A DNA stretch of 64,000 nt from Sphingobacteriia bacterium (GTDB taxonomy: Bacteria; Bacteroidota; Bacteroidia; Chitinophagales; Chitinophagaceae), in NCBI GenBank assembly GCA_017304675.1, contig JAFKLS010000017.1, forward strand, positions 62,001 to 126,000, given 5' to 3'. The notes below the pieces were generated by a model that was not told the DNA's origin, did not search any database, and worked only from the letters and a program-made list of their open reading frames with translations. Position numbers and translations under genes: made by a program. Positions within the stretch are counted from its first letter, which is position 1. Each line of letters starts with the position of its first letter. Of this stretch, positions 9,261 to 18,291 are shown in pieces.

Positions 9261-9911
9261 ATGCTCACAGCTCGCAATATTCATAAGAAATACGGTACGT
9301 TAGAGGTGCTGAAAGGGGTGGATATCTCTATTGAATCGGCTAAAATTATATCTATAGTAGGCAGTTCCGGGGCCGGCAAAAGTACTTTACTGCATATTTT
9401 AGGCAGCCTGGATTCGGCAGACCAGGGCGAGATTTATTTACACAATGAAGCGCTACACTTATTAAAAGGCAAAAAACTGGCTGCTTTTAGAAACAGGCAT
9501 ATAGGCTTTGTTTTCCAATTTCACCATTTATTGCCTGAATTTTCGGCACTCGAAAACGTATCTGTTCCCGCGTGGATTGCCAAAAAGTCTAAAAAAGAAG
9601 CAACTACCCGTGCTACCGAATTATTGGATATGTTAGGGCTTAAAGCGAGGATGCACCATAAACCGCAGGAGATGAGTGGCGGAGAGCAGCAGAGAGTAGC
9701 TGTTGCAAGAGCATTGATCAATCAGCCCGCCATTGTATTTGCTGATGAACCTACCGGGAATCTTGATAGTACCCATGCCAAAGAGTTGCACCAGTTGTTG
9801 GTTTCTTTAAGGGATAATTTGCAACAAACTTTTTTAATAGTTACACATAATGAGGAGTTGGCTGCCATGAGCGATGCTATTTTGCATATGAAAGATGGCA
9901 GGATTATGTAA
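9261..9911 (+). CDS. lolD: ABC transporter ATP-binding protein, LolD-like
   Basis: A 216-residue ATPase of the LolD/MacB class. Walker A is GSSGAGKST at 34-42, the signature is MSGGEQQRVAVARAL at 138-152, and Walker B is [12 protein letters not shown] at about 158-169. The FQFHHLLPEFSALENV segment is typical of LolD. Such ATPases power the release of lipoproteins from the inner membrane together with LolC/LolE, which are not next door. The assignment to LolD rather than another MacB-type ATPase rests on overall motif similarity. It converges with the next gene, with an 11-bp gap. Confidence 0.82.
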   Translation: MLTARNIHKKYGTLEVLKGVDISIESAKIISIVGSSGAGKSTLLHILGSLDSADQGEIYLHNEALHLLKGKKLAAFRNRHIGFVFQFHHLLPEFSALENVSVPAWIAKKSKKEATTRATELLDMLGLKARMHHKPQEMSGGEQQRVAVARALINQPAIVFADEPTGNLDSTHAKELHQLLVSLRDNLQQTFLIVTHNEELAAMSDAILHMKDGRIM

Positions 9912-9922
9912 CAGAAAGTTTT

Positions 9923-10483
9923 TTACACCCGGGGCTTCCAGGCAATTTCTACAACATGCAATTCATGGGCAATAAACCTGGAAAGAACAAAGAGGTAATC
10001 GCTTAAACGGTTTAAATAAATCAGTACGATTGGCTCAATAAATAAATTGTTTTCCTGCATCAGCACACATGTGCGTTCTGCCCTTCTGCAAACGGTTCTG
10101 CAGATATGCGCTGTAGAAACAGCTACATGGCCGCCCGGCAATACAAAACTTTTCATAGGTGCCAGTACATTATTCATTGCATCGATCTCTTTTTCGAGAA
10201 AGGTTATATCATCTTCCTTAAGATCCGGAATAGCCATTTTTGTTTCTTTATCGGGATCGCAGGCCAGTGAAGAGCCGATGGTAAATAACCTGTCCTGAAT
10301 TTCTTTTAAAACATTGTTTGTTGTTGTGTGATGAAAGTTATCGTTCAATAATCCTATAAAAGCATTCAATTCATCTACCGTTCCATAACTTTCTATCCGG
10401 ATATGGCTTTTAGCCACTTTGGTGCCGCCAATTAATGAGGTAGTACCCTTATCGCCTGTTTTTGTGTAAATTTTAAATGCCAT
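9923..10483 (-). CDS. Cob(I)yrinic acid a,c-diamide adenosyltransferase, PduO type
   Basis: A 186-residue ATP:corrinoid adenosyltransferase that makes the adenosylcobalamin form of vitamin B12. The N-terminal ATP-binding signature KIYTKTGDKGTTSLIGG is at 4-20, then the YGTVDELNAFIG motif, and near the C-terminus the helix RRAERTCV with the conserved Arg-Arg and Glu. The size is normal for the PduO family. No B12 biosynthesis genes are adjacent, so it may serve salvage. Its stop lies 11 bp from the convergent ATPase gene. Confidence 0.92.
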   Translation of the reverse strand: MAFKIYTKTGDKGTTSLIGGTKVAKSHIRIESYGTVDELNAFIGLLNDNFHHTTTNNVLKEIQDRLFTIGSSLACDPDKETKMAIPDLKEDDITFLEKEIDAMNNVLAPMKSFVLPGGHVAVSTAHICRTVCRRAERTCVLMQENNLFIEPIVLIYLNRLSDYLFVLSRFIAHELHVVEIAWKPRV

Positions 10484-10562
10484 ATCAGAAGTTTATTTCA
10501 TGTTCACTAACAAAGAAACAAAGTTCTTTAGCAATTGTTGGAAAGAATTGCACAAATGGATG

Positions 10563-11276
10563 TTATATGGTGTGCAGCTGGTTATGGGGCTTAAAATCAG
10601 TGGTGTCAGACTCAACTAACCCATCACGTAAACGAACAACCCGTTTTGCATAAGCAGCAATATCTTCTTCGTGTGTAACCAATACAACCGTATTGCCTGC
10701 TTCTTGTATTTTGCCAAATATTTCCATTACTTCTATTGAAGTTTTGCTGTCCAGGTTCCCGGTAGGTTCGTCGGCCAATAAAAGAGACGGGTTGTTTACC
10801 AGGGCACGGGCAATGGCCACACGCTGTATTTGTCCTCCACTCAATTCATTGCTTTTATGATGACTTCTTGATGCGAGGCCCACCTTATCAAGAGCATCCA
10901 TAGCCCTTTCCATTCTTTCTTTTTTGTTCACGCCTGCATAAATCAATGGTAAGGCAACATTTTCTGCAGCGGTTAAACGTGGTAGCAGATTAAATTGCTG
11001 AAAAACGAATCCTATTTCTACATTTCTCACTCCGGCCAGGTCATCATCAGGCATTTTACTTACATCTTTACCATTTAAAATATAAGATCCGGCAGTTGGC
11101 GAATCTAAACAACCAAGAATATTCATAAGCGTACTCTTGCCACTGCCGCTTGGGCCCATTAATGCAACGTACTCGTTCTTCAATATATCTAGAGTGATAC
11201 CTTTTAATACGGGGATAGCCTGGCTACCCATGAAATAACTTTTCTGAATATTTTCTAAACGAATAACCGGCTGCAT
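10563..11276 (-). CDS. ABC transporter ATP-binding protein, MacB type
   Basis: A 237-residue ATPase with Walker [10 protein letters not shown] at 41-49, LSGGQ at 145-149, and Walker [13 protein letters not shown] at about 165-176. I start it at ATG 11276 ([15 protein letters not shown]), 10 bp after the gatC stop; the longer open frame would overlap gatC heavily. MacB-type ATPases pair with FtsX-fold permeases. A candidate permease of that fold lies far away at 52199-53476, so pairing is speculative. Co-transcription with gatC is likely. Confidence 0.88.
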   Translation of the reverse strand: MQPVIRLENIQKSYFMGSQAIPVLKGITLDILKNEYVALMGPSGSGKSTLMNILGCLDSPTAGSYILNGKDVSKMPDDDLAGVRNVEIGFVFQQFNLLPRLTAAENVALPLIYAGVNKKERMERAMDALDKVGLASRSHHKSNELSGGQIQRVAIARALVNNPSLLLADEPTGNLDSKTSIEVMEIFGKIQEAGNTVVLVTHEEDIAAYAKRVVRLRDGLVESDTTDFKPHNQLHTI

Positions 11277-11286
11277 GGTGTTGATT

Positions 11287-11577
11287 TTATTTCTTAATAA
11301 CTTTTGGAACAATAAAAAACTCGTTGTCGCTTTCAGGTGCATTCAGCAAAGCTTCTTCCCTGCTTACGGAGCCCTGCTGCACATCTTCCCTTAACATATT
11401 GGCGGCATTACCCATATGCAACATAGGTTCAATGCCTGCAGTATTTACCTCGTTCAATTGTTCAACAAAACTAATCATACGGGTAAGATCTTTTTCCAGC
11501 TCCAGTTTTTCGTTCTCCGTAAAATTCAATCTTGCCAAATGTGAAAGATTGTTGATCATATCTTGCGTAACTTCCAT
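11287..11577 (-). CDS. gatC: Asp-tRNA(Asn)/Glu-tRNA(Gln) amidotransferase subunit C
   Basis: A 96-residue protein with the GatC pattern: [20 protein letters not shown] at the start, a [17 protein letters not shown] helix, then GIEPMLH and LREDV. GatC is the small scaffold of the GatCAB complex, which converts misacylated Glu-tRNA(Gln) and Asp-tRNA(Asn) to the correct aminoacyl-tRNAs. gatA and gatB are not in the window. It stands upstream of the MacB-type ATPase and downstream of the thioredoxin gene on the same strand. Confidence 0.93.
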   Translation of the reverse strand: MEVTQDMINNLSHLARLNFTENEKLELEKDLTRMISFVEQLNEVNTAGIEPMLHMGNAANMLREDVQQGSVSREEALLNAPESDNEFFIVPKVIKK

Positions 11578-11655
11578 ATAAACAAAAATAACCGAAAACT
11601 ATTCAACCAGTAGACCGATTTTATAAACGGCTGCCGGAAGCCACCGGGGCCTGTT

Positions 11656-12108
11656 TTATTTTTTCTCTGTTTTTTTCAAAGCCGCTTTAGCAAAAGCCAT
11701 CAATTCAGATTCATTCATATATCCAACGGAATACAAAACAGGGTTGCCAGATGCATCTGTAAACAAAAGTGTTGGGTAGGCAGAAACAGCATATTTATTT
11801 GCCAATTGCAGCCCCACTCCTTTTTCTGCATCAACAGAAACATTTACAAAATTCTCATTAAAAAAATCTGCAATTTTTTTATCTGCAAAAGCTTTTCTTT
11901 TTAACATTTTACAGGGGCCGCACCAGGTGGCATATACATCTACAAACACTAATTTCTTTTGCAGTTTCGCTGTATTAAGTGCTTTATCCCAATCTTGCTC
12001 TATAAAATTGATGCCCGTAATATTGGTTATACTTGTTTTTTGCACGAATGCAAAAGCCAATAAAGCCATAACAATTATAGAAATATTGAGTAACTTATGC
12101 TTTTTCAT
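11656..12108 (-). CDS. Thioredoxin-fold protein with N-terminal membrane anchor or signal
   Basis: A 150-residue thioredoxin-like protein. Residues 7-23 are hydrophobic (a signal peptide or anchor). The redox motif WCGPC is at 62-66, within VYATWCGPCKMLKR, and a cis-Pro segment YPTLLF follows. The N-terminal layout (DWDKALNTAKLQKKLVFVD) resembles thioredoxin-like DUF255/Thioredoxin_7 periplasmic proteins. It probably acts on disulfides outside the cytoplasm. It is 78 bp from gatC and divergent, also by 78 bp, from the first glycosyltransferase of the polysaccharide cluster. Confidence 0.88.
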   Translation of the reverse strand: MKKHKLLNISIIVMALLAFAFVQKTSITNITGINFIEQDWDKALNTAKLQKKLVFVDVYATWCGPCKMLKRKAFADKKIADFFNENFVNVSVDAEKGVGLQLANKYAVSAYPTLLFTDASGNPVLYSVGYMNESELMAFAKAALKKTEKK

Positions 12109-12186
12109 TAATTCTGTTGGTTATTTTTATAATCTGAAAGATTCCTTTTTTGCTAAAAGCAAATCGGTGCAATTTAAAATATTCTT

Positions 12187-13023
12187 ATGAGACCATTTTT
12201 TTTGCCCAAGCCCATTGAGCAATTATGGCAAAATAATTTATCTGAACAAGATAAAATACAGTCCATTCAAACAGCTTATCAGAAAATAAAATCTGATCAG
12301 CCGGTGGTATCGGTTGTAATACCTGCCTATAACGAAGAAGAGAATATTTTACAAACTTTACTTTCCCTGGCAAAGAATATTGTTCCGTTCGGTATTGAAG
12401 TAATTGTGGTGAACAATAATTCTACCGATGCTACGGAAACATTAGTAAAAGCATCTGGTGTAACCTGTATAACAGAAACCAAAAAGGGGATTACGGCGGC
12501 CAGAACTGCCGGACTGAATGCAGCCAGAGGAACCATTATTTTAACGGCTGATGCAGATACCCTTTATCCGGAATACTGGATAGATTGCATGAGTGCCCCT
12601 CTGCTGAAGAAAACATCTGTTGCATTAACTTATGGCAGGTTTGCCTTTATACCCACCGGGAAAACACCGCGATGGATCTATTTTTTTTACGAATATTTTT
12701 CAGGATTTAGCAGGCTGCTTAATAAGTATTTTAAAGATGAAGCAATGAATGTTTACGGTTTTAATTCCGGATTTAGAAGAGTACAGGCATTGGCGGCAGA
12801 TGCTTATACGCATCCGCCGGGAAGTAATGAAGATGGCTACCTCGCACTGAAATTAAGAAACAAAGGATTTGGTATTTTGTGCAAGGTTACGCAGCCAAAA
12901 GCCCTTGTGTGGACAACAGACAGGCGTATTGAGAGTGATGGTGGCCTTATTGCAGCTACCTTAAAACGAATTAAAAGGGTATTGATAAAGCCAAAGGAAA
13001 TTATTATTAGAAGTGACCTGTAA
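12187..13023 (+). CDS. Glycosyltransferase family 2
   Basis: A 278-residue GT-A glycosyltransferase. The nucleotide-binding start VSVVIPAYNEEENI is at 41-54, NNNSTDAT at about 77-84, and the metal-binding DAD motif at 122-124 in LTADADTLYPEYW. A PPGSNEDGYLALKL segment at about 220 supplies the usual acidic ED pair. There is no clear membrane segment. It is the first plus-strand gene of the exopolysaccharide cluster. The donor and acceptor sugars cannot be read from the sequence. Confidence 0.88.
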   Translation: MRPFFLPKPIEQLWQNNLSEQDKIQSIQTAYQKIKSDQPVVSVVIPAYNEEENILQTLLSLAKNIVPFGIEVIVVNNNSTDATETLVKASGVTCITETKKGITAARTAGLNAARGTIILTADADTLYPEYWIDCMSAPLLKKTSVALTYGRFAFIPTGKTPRWIYFFYEYFSGFSRLLNKYFKDEAMNVYGFNSGFRRVQALAADAYTHPPGSNEDGYLALKLRNKGFGILCKVTQPKALVWTTDRRIESDGGLIAATLKRIKRVLIKPKEIIIRSDL

Positions 13024-13099
13024 TAAAAATCAACTTAAAAATATTTAAAATATTTCTGAACAAAATTTTATAGTATACCTTTCATACAAAATAAATCTT

Positions 13100-13495
13100 A
13101 TGAGTACAACCGAATCCGAGAAAGTAAAAGTAATGGTAGTGGAAGACGATCATTTTATGCAAGCAATATTAAACGAATACCTTGGAACCAAATATGCTGT
13201 AAAAGTAGTAGACAATGGTTTGGATGCACTTGCAATCTTACAACAGGGTGATTTGCCTCACCTGGTAATCTCTGATCTTAATGTTCCCAAACTGAATGGT
13301 ATGGAACTGATTGCCCAGGTAAAGGCAAGTGATTTTTTTAAATCTATACCCATTATGATCCTTTCGGGTGAAGACAGCTCTGAAACGCGTATTAAATGCT
13401 TAAATGCAGGAGCAGATGATTATGTAGTAAAACCTTTTAACCCAAAAGAACTAGAAGCAAGAATTAATGTAATTCTCAGAAGACTGGGCAAATAA
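13100..13495 (+). CDS. Single-domain response regulator (CheY-like)
   Basis: A 131-residue receiver with no output domain. The acidic pocket is EDD at 15-17, the phospho-acceptor is Asp59 in LVISDLNVP, Ser89 lies in MILSGED, and the conserved Lys is Lys111 in VVKPFNP. It lies 18 bp before the sugar transferase gene, whose N-terminus is itself a receiver-like domain that has lost these residues. This suggests that phosphorylation of the small protein may control polysaccharide initiation, which is an inference. No partner kinase is adjacent. Confidence 0.92.
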   Translation: MSTTESEKVKVMVVEDDHFMQAILNEYLGTKYAVKVVDNGLDALAILQQGDLPHLVISDLNVPKLNGMELIAQVKASDFFKSIPIMILSGEDSSETRIKCLNAGADDYVVKPFNPKELEARINVILRRLGK

Positions 13496-13513
13496 TAACA
13501 GAACTCAACAAAT

Positions 13514-14713
13514 ATGTTAAGCAACACCGTTTACAATATAGCATTTATTAATTGCGATAACGATATACTCCATCAATTCACAACCCTTTTTGGTGAACAA
13601 CTTGAAAAGCATTCTTTCAAAAACGGTTTAGAGTTGTTTAAACACTGGCAATCTAAAAAAACCAATTTTGATTGTATCATTTCCCAAGACGATGTGCTCT
13701 CCGTTAACGGAACCTCGTTACTAAAAACACTGGAGAAAAAAAAATTTCCCAATATACCGTTCTGCCTTTTACTTACTACCAATAACCTTAGTGATAACAA
13801 TAGGGCCATTGCTTTAGATGCAGGTGTGGCAGAGATTTTTTTACTGCCGCTTAATTTGCAGTCTGTTTCAGTAAGACTTCCTTTTTTAATAAATAACTGG
13901 AGTAAGTTTTCGGAAAATAAAAAAATTCAAACTTTTTCAGAATACAAAACCCCGCTTCCGAAAAGGTTATTCGATATATTTTTTGCAGGGCTTGCTTTAC
14001 TGCTCTTATCCCCTTTCTTCCTCATTATTTATATATTGGTTGTACTGGAGTCCGGAAGGCCGGCCTTTTATTATTCGCTTAGGGTAGGCACCGGATATCG
14101 CATTTTCAAATTTTTTAAGTTCAGGTCTATGTATAAAGATGCAGACAAGCGTTTAAAAGACCTGCAACATTTAAATCAATACAATACCGACGCTGCAAAA
14201 ACATCAGAGCCTGTTTTAACAGAGCAGGGGATTATTTTATGCGATGAGTGCCGGCAGGCAGGCACTTCCTGTAAATTCCCCTTCTATGCCGATCATTTTA
14301 AGTGGTGCGAAAAAGAATATTTTCATACAAGGAAGAATAGTTCCGGTTCGGCATTCTTTAAATTAAAAGACGACCCCCGCATTACCAAAATAGGCAAATT
14401 TATACGCAATACCAGCATTGATGAGTTGCCGCAATTATGGAATGTTTTAATAGGCGATATGAGCATTGTTGGCAACAGACCGCTTCCTTTATACGAAGCA
14501 GAAAAATTAACAACAGATAAATATGCACTACGCTTTTTAGCCCCTGCCGGTATTACCGGGTTATGGCAGGTAATGAAAAGAGGTAAAGGCAAAATGAGTG
14601 AAGAGGAAAGACTAATGTTAGATAATGTTTATGCCAAGAAAAACAGTTTTTGGTTCGATATTAAACTTATTTTTTTAACTATTCCTGCTTTATTTCAAAA
14701 AGAGAATGTTTAA
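13514..14713 (+). CDS. Polyprenyl-phosphate sugar-1-phosphate transferase with degenerate receiver domain
   Basis: A 399-residue initiating transferase for polysaccharide synthesis. Residues 8-125 follow the receiver fold but lack its active residues: Gln58 stands where the phospho-acceptor Asp should be, and Leu111 replaces the Lys. A membrane helix spans about 155-178. The catalytic bacterial-sugar-transferase part has FKFRSM at 202-206, SIDELPQLWNVLIGDMSIVG at 301-320, NRPLP, and TGLWQV. An unusual insert carries four cysteines (243, 246, 253, 265) that could bind a metal. The gene ends exactly against the convergent acetyltransferase gene, with no base between the stop codons. Confidence 0.93.
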   Translation: MLSNTVYNIAFINCDNDILHQFTTLFGEQLEKHSFKNGLELFKHWQSKKTNFDCIISQDDVLSVNGTSLLKTLEKKKFPNIPFCLLLTTNNLSDNNRAIALDAGVAEIFLLPLNLQSVSVRLPFLINNWSKFSENKKIQTFSEYKTPLPKRLFDIFFAGLALLLLSPFFLIIYILVVLESGRPAFYYSLRVGTGYRIFKFFKFRSMYKDADKRLKDLQHLNQYNTDAAKTSEPVLTEQGIILCDECRQAGTSCKFPFYADHFKWCEKEYFHTRKNSSGSAFFKLKDDPRITKIGKFIRNTSIDELPQLWNVLIGDMSIVGNRPLPLYEAEKLTTDKYALRFLAPAGITGLWQVMKRGKGKMSEEERLMLDNVYAKKNSFWFDIKLIFLTIPALFQKENV

Positions 14714-15328
14714 TTAAAGCCGCACCCATTCCTGCTTTTCAAAATCATATTGTTTAATAACCTTAGCCGGATTGCCTACTGCCACCGAATAAGGAGGAAT
14801 GCTTTTAGTAACTACTGCTCCGGCAGCCACTACCGAATGTTTGCCAATGGTAACCCCGGCAGTTATAACAGCGTTGGCTGCAATCCAACAATCATCTTCA
14901 ATAACAATAGGTGCCGTAATTATTTTTTGCTGATGAATGGGTATATTAACATCTCTGTACTCATGATTCAAGGCACTTACAACAATATTTTGTGCAAGAA
15001 TCACATTATTACCAATGGTAACAGGCCCTATAATGGTATTACCCATTCCCACCAATGAATGCTGTCCTATAACCACCGGGCCAACACCATTGTTAATGGT
15101 GCTGAAATCTTCAATAGTAGAATAATTGCCCAGAGAAAAATTGTTGAAAGGCAATACATCTAACCTAACCCTTCTGCGTATGGCAGACCCTTTGCCTCTT
15201 GTATGTTTAAAAGGATTAACCAGCCATTTTACCCACAGCCTCGGCCTTGCCTCTCCCGCAGGTATTAAGAGCCAATGTACCATTTTCTTTAACCGGGCAT
15301 GCTGCTTAATCGTTTCTTTTAAAGACAT
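14714..15328 (-). CDS. Hexapeptide-repeat acyltransferase (maltose/galactoside O-acetyltransferase-like)
   Basis: A 204-residue protein with left-handed beta-helix hexapeptides from about residue 60 and the ending VTKSIPPYSVAVGNPAKVIK typical of the xenobiotic/CysE-type acyltransferases. Such enzymes acetylate sugars in surface polysaccharides. It is the only minus-strand gene in the front half of the cluster. I start it at ATG 15328 (MSLKETIKQHARLKK). An in-frame ATG at 15364 adds 12 mostly hydrophobic residues and cannot be excluded. The catalytic His probably lies in SALNHEYRD. Confidence 0.88.
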   Translation of the reverse strand: MSLKETIKQHARLKKMVHWLLIPAGEARPRLWVKWLVNPFKHTRGKGSAIRRRVRLDVLPFNNFSLGNYSTIEDFSTINNGVGPVVIGQHSLVGMGNTIIGPVTIGNNVILAQNIVVSALNHEYRDVNIPIHQQKIITAPIVIEDDCWIAANAVITAGVTIGKHSVVAAGAVVTKSIPPYSVAVGNPAKVIKQYDFEKQEWVRL

Positions 15329-15455
15329 AATAAAAAATATAGCGGTAAGATATTGCTTTTTCATTTTATAAAGAATAACAACTATTATCTATCACCCCTA
15401 TTTTCGTTATCTTTAAAAATCTTAAAGCGAGCAGAAATCCAAAACATAACCGCGA

Positions 15456-16130
15456 ATGAAATTACCGATCAGAAATATCATACTCATCCTGTTTCTTTTT
15501 ACATTTTCCTATGTTCGGTCGCAAGAATCCATCTCATCACTCGTTAACGAGCAATATTTGCAAAAGCTGGTAGATACCGCTAAAAAATACTATCCGAAAA
15601 ACAAAACATTCGATCATAAAATAAATTTTGCCAACGAAGCATTAAAGAAAGCACATTTATCGTGGTACGATGTAATTACATTTTCCCTGGCTTATAGCCC
15701 TACCAATACCACTAATGCAACCGCTGTTACATTAACCGGTTTTCAGGCAGGCATTTTTGTAAACTTAGGCTCCTTGCTGGTAAAGCCCAATAATATTAGG
15801 CAGGCAAAAGAAGATCTTGCAATAGCAGAACTGAATAAAAAAGAATATGCATTAAACCTGGAAGCAGAAGTAAAGAGCAGGTATTACAAATACCTGCAAC
15901 AAACGGTACTTTTAAAATTACAGAATCAAAGAGCATTTGATTGGGAGGTATATGTAAAGCAGGTGAAGTATAAGTTTGAAAAGGGTGAAGAAACACTGGA
16001 AAGTTATAGCAAAGCTTTAGTAAGCCTTTCTGAACAAAAGCAATACCAAACAGAAGCGGAAGGGGCATTATTGATTGCAAAAAGTTATTTGGAAGAAATC
16101 ATCGGAAAAAAATTAGAGGAGGTTCATTAA
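15456..16130 (+). CDS. Short TolC-like exported protein
   Basis: A 224-residue protein with a signal peptide (about 1-22, ending near SYVRSQ). Its helical segments are like TolC/outer-membrane efflux proteins: an AKEDLAIAELNKKEYALNLEAEV stretch, then an LESYSKALVSLSEQKQYQTEAEGALL repeat-like helix. Full TolC proteins are over 400 residues, so this is about one half. Its stop TAA shares a base with the start of the co-polymerase gene, so translation is coupled. It probably forms the periplasmic or outer-membrane partner of the exporter, taking the place usually held by Wza. This is inferred from position. Confidence 0.72.
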   Translation: MKLPIRNIILILFLFTFSYVRSQESISSLVNEQYLQKLVDTAKKYYPKNKTFDHKINFANEALKKAHLSWYDVITFSLAYSPTNTTNATAVTLTGFQAGIFVNLGSLLVKPNNIRQAKEDLAIAELNKKEYALNLEAEVKSRYYKYLQQTVLLKLQNQRAFDWEVYVKQVKYKFEKGEETLESYSKALVSLSEQKQYQTEAEGALLIAKSYLEEIIGKKLEEVH

Positions 16131-18277
16131 TGGAATTAAAAAATTATATAAAAATACTTTTAAAGCACAAATACACACTGATAGGTGTGCCTCTTATTGC
16201 TTTAATGACCACTTATTTTCTTACCCGGAAATCTTCAGAAACGTATAACTCCAAAGCTCGTATGGCCACCGGGCTGGTAGATCAATCGCAACAAAAAATC
16301 ATAGATAACCAAACCGAACCACAGGAATCACAGATCAATTTACAATTCAGTAACCTGATACAGATGCTGCAATTAAAGAAAGTAATGGATCAGGTATCGT
16401 ATAAACTAATCTTGCATGATTTAAAAGACACACCTTTTCACAAACCTTCCAGGCTTTTGAATGATTTAAATAAAGATGCACGCAACCACGCAGCAGAAGT
16501 ATTTACAAAACTCTATAATGAACGTAAACCTTTAGACCTGTCTGACCCCGACCAGGAGGGCCTGCGAAAAGTATTGATATCACTGAAGTATGATGATGAA
16601 TCTATCAGCAAAAAATTGATGGCATACCGTGCCAATAACAGTGATTTTATTGACCTGGAATTTGAAGCTGACTCCCCCACTTACACAGCCTTTGTGTTAA
16701 ATACACTTTGCACAGAATTTATTAGTTATTATACTTCTGTAACTAAAGAAAACCAGTTAAAAGCTGTTAATTTTTTAGACAGCTTACTGAAACGTAAAAA
16801 GGAGAATATGGATTTGTTGATGCAGGATTTAAAAAACTACAAAATCAACAACCGCGTTTTAAACCTAAACGAACAGGCCAAAAGCCTTTATGCACAGATT
16901 GCAGATTTTGAAGCCAAGAAAGAAGCCGCTGAAAAAGATGTGATTGCTTACAGTGGTGCCATTAAAAGTATTGACGATAAGTTTAATCCGCAAGACAGGC
17001 AATACCTTGAAAGCGCCATTGCTAAGGTTAATCAGGAAATAGTAAATACTAAAGAGATCTTAAAAGACCTGAACGAGCAATATGTGCTTAACAATTACGA
17101 TCCTAAAATAAGAGTAAGAATAGATTCTGCCCAGGCTGTTCTGGAAAAACAGATCAACGAGTCTGCAGATAAGTATATTGTAAACCCGCTTGCCACCAAA
17201 GAAAATCTTGTTCATCAAAAAATACAATTAGAGGTTCAGTTGGATATTGCCAAGAACAGTATCAATTCATTACGGCAGCAACTGGTAACACTCAACAAAA
17301 GGTTTGATATGCTTGTTCCGCACGAAGCGGTAATACAAGCTTATGAAGGTGCTATTGATATTTCAAGCAAAGAGTATATCGAGATCTTAAAGAAGTTCAA
17401 TCAAACCAGCATGGAATCCAGTTTGTCTGTGCAGCTTAAACAAGTACAGCAAGCCATGCCCGGCCCACCCATGCCTTCTAAAAAAATGTTACTGGTAATC
17501 GTTAGTGGTGTTGCCAGTTTTGTTTTATGCCTCATAGCACTCTTTGTTGTATTTTATTTAGATGATACATTAAAAACACCAAAAGAACTGGCTAATAAAA
17601 CGCAATTGCCCGTATTGGGTTATTTACCCATGCTAAAAGATACCGATATAGATCAAACCACTTTTTCAGAACCAAAGAAAAAAGAGCATATACTTCTAAA
17701 AAATTTACTGAACGATTTACGTTTTGAAGTAGATATTGAAATGAAAGGCATGAGAAAAATGGTCATCAGCAGTTTGAATAATAGTCAAGGCAAATCGTTT
17801 ACAGCTATCAGCTTGGCCTATGCCTATGCAGCCATTAAAAAGAAAGTATTATTGATTGATGGAAATTTCGATAACCCTTCAATTACGCAGGCAACTGAAG
17901 CCATTAATTTTTTGGAAGATACCATTAGCCGGCAGGCAATTGCCATTCAACATGGAGAACAGTTTGATGTGTTAGGCAATAAAGGAAATGGCAACTCTTT
18001 ATTTGAGCTGGCAAACAAAGAAACCGTTACAGAACAGATCAATACAATTTCACAGCCATACGATATTGTAATTATTGAAGCGCCGGCACTCACCAAACTT
18101 AACAAAGCAAAAGAATGGATGTTAATGGCCGATAAATTATTTTGTGTATTTGAAGCGAATTGCTCTGTAAACAATGAAAGAGCAATGAATATAGAATACC
18201 TGAAACATAACTTTTCCTTTGCCGGATGGATACTGAATAAAGTAACAGACAACCGGTTAAAGAAACAAAAAAAATAA
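16130..18277 (+). CDS. Polysaccharide co-polymerase with Wzc-like ATPase domain (GumC/Wzz family)
   Basis: A 715-residue chain-length and export protein. A membrane helix is near 16-31, a long coiled-coil periplasmic part covers about 200-420, and a second helix is near 461-483. The cytoplasmic ATPase domain starts about 541. Its Walker A is altered: SSLNNSQGKS, with Lys555 kept but the usual PGEGKT lost. Walker A' is VLLIDGNFDNP with Asp577, and Walker B has Glu650 (VIIEAP) in place of Asp. The tail ends in NRLKKQKK without the tyrosine cluster of BY-kinases. It may therefore regulate assembly without kinase activity. Confidence 0.88.
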   Translation: MELKNYIKILLKHKYTLIGVPLIALMTTYFLTRKSSETYNSKARMATGLVDQSQQKIIDNQTEPQESQINLQFSNLIQMLQLKKVMDQVSYKLILHDLKDTPFHKPSRLLNDLNKDARNHAAEVFTKLYNERKPLDLSDPDQEGLRKVLISLKYDDESISKKLMAYRANNSDFIDLEFEADSPTYTAFVLNTLCTEFISYYTSVTKENQLKAVNFLDSLLKRKKENMDLLMQDLKNYKINNRVLNLNEQAKSLYAQIADFEAKKEAAEKDVIAYSGAIKSIDDKFNPQDRQYLESAIAKVNQEIVNTKEILKDLNEQYVLNNYDPKIRVRIDSAQAVLEKQINESADKYIVNPLATKENLVHQKIQLEVQLDIAKNSINSLRQQLVTLNKRFDMLVPHEAVIQAYEGAIDISSKEYIEILKKFNQTSMESSLSVQLKQVQQAMPGPPMPSKKMLLVIVSGVASFVLCLIALFVVFYLDDTLKTPKELANKTQLPVLGYLPMLKDTDIDQTTFSEPKKKEHILLKNLLNDLRFEVDIEMKGMRKMVISSLNNSQGKSFTAISLAYAYAAIKKKVLLIDGNFDNPSITQATEAINFLEDTISRQAIAIQHGEQFDVLGNKGNGNSLFELANKETVTEQINTISQPYDIVIIEAPALTKLNKAKEWMLMADKLFCVFEANCSVNNERAMNIEYLKHNFSFAGWILNKVTDNRLKKQKK

Positions 18278-18291
18278 TTGCATTACAACTC

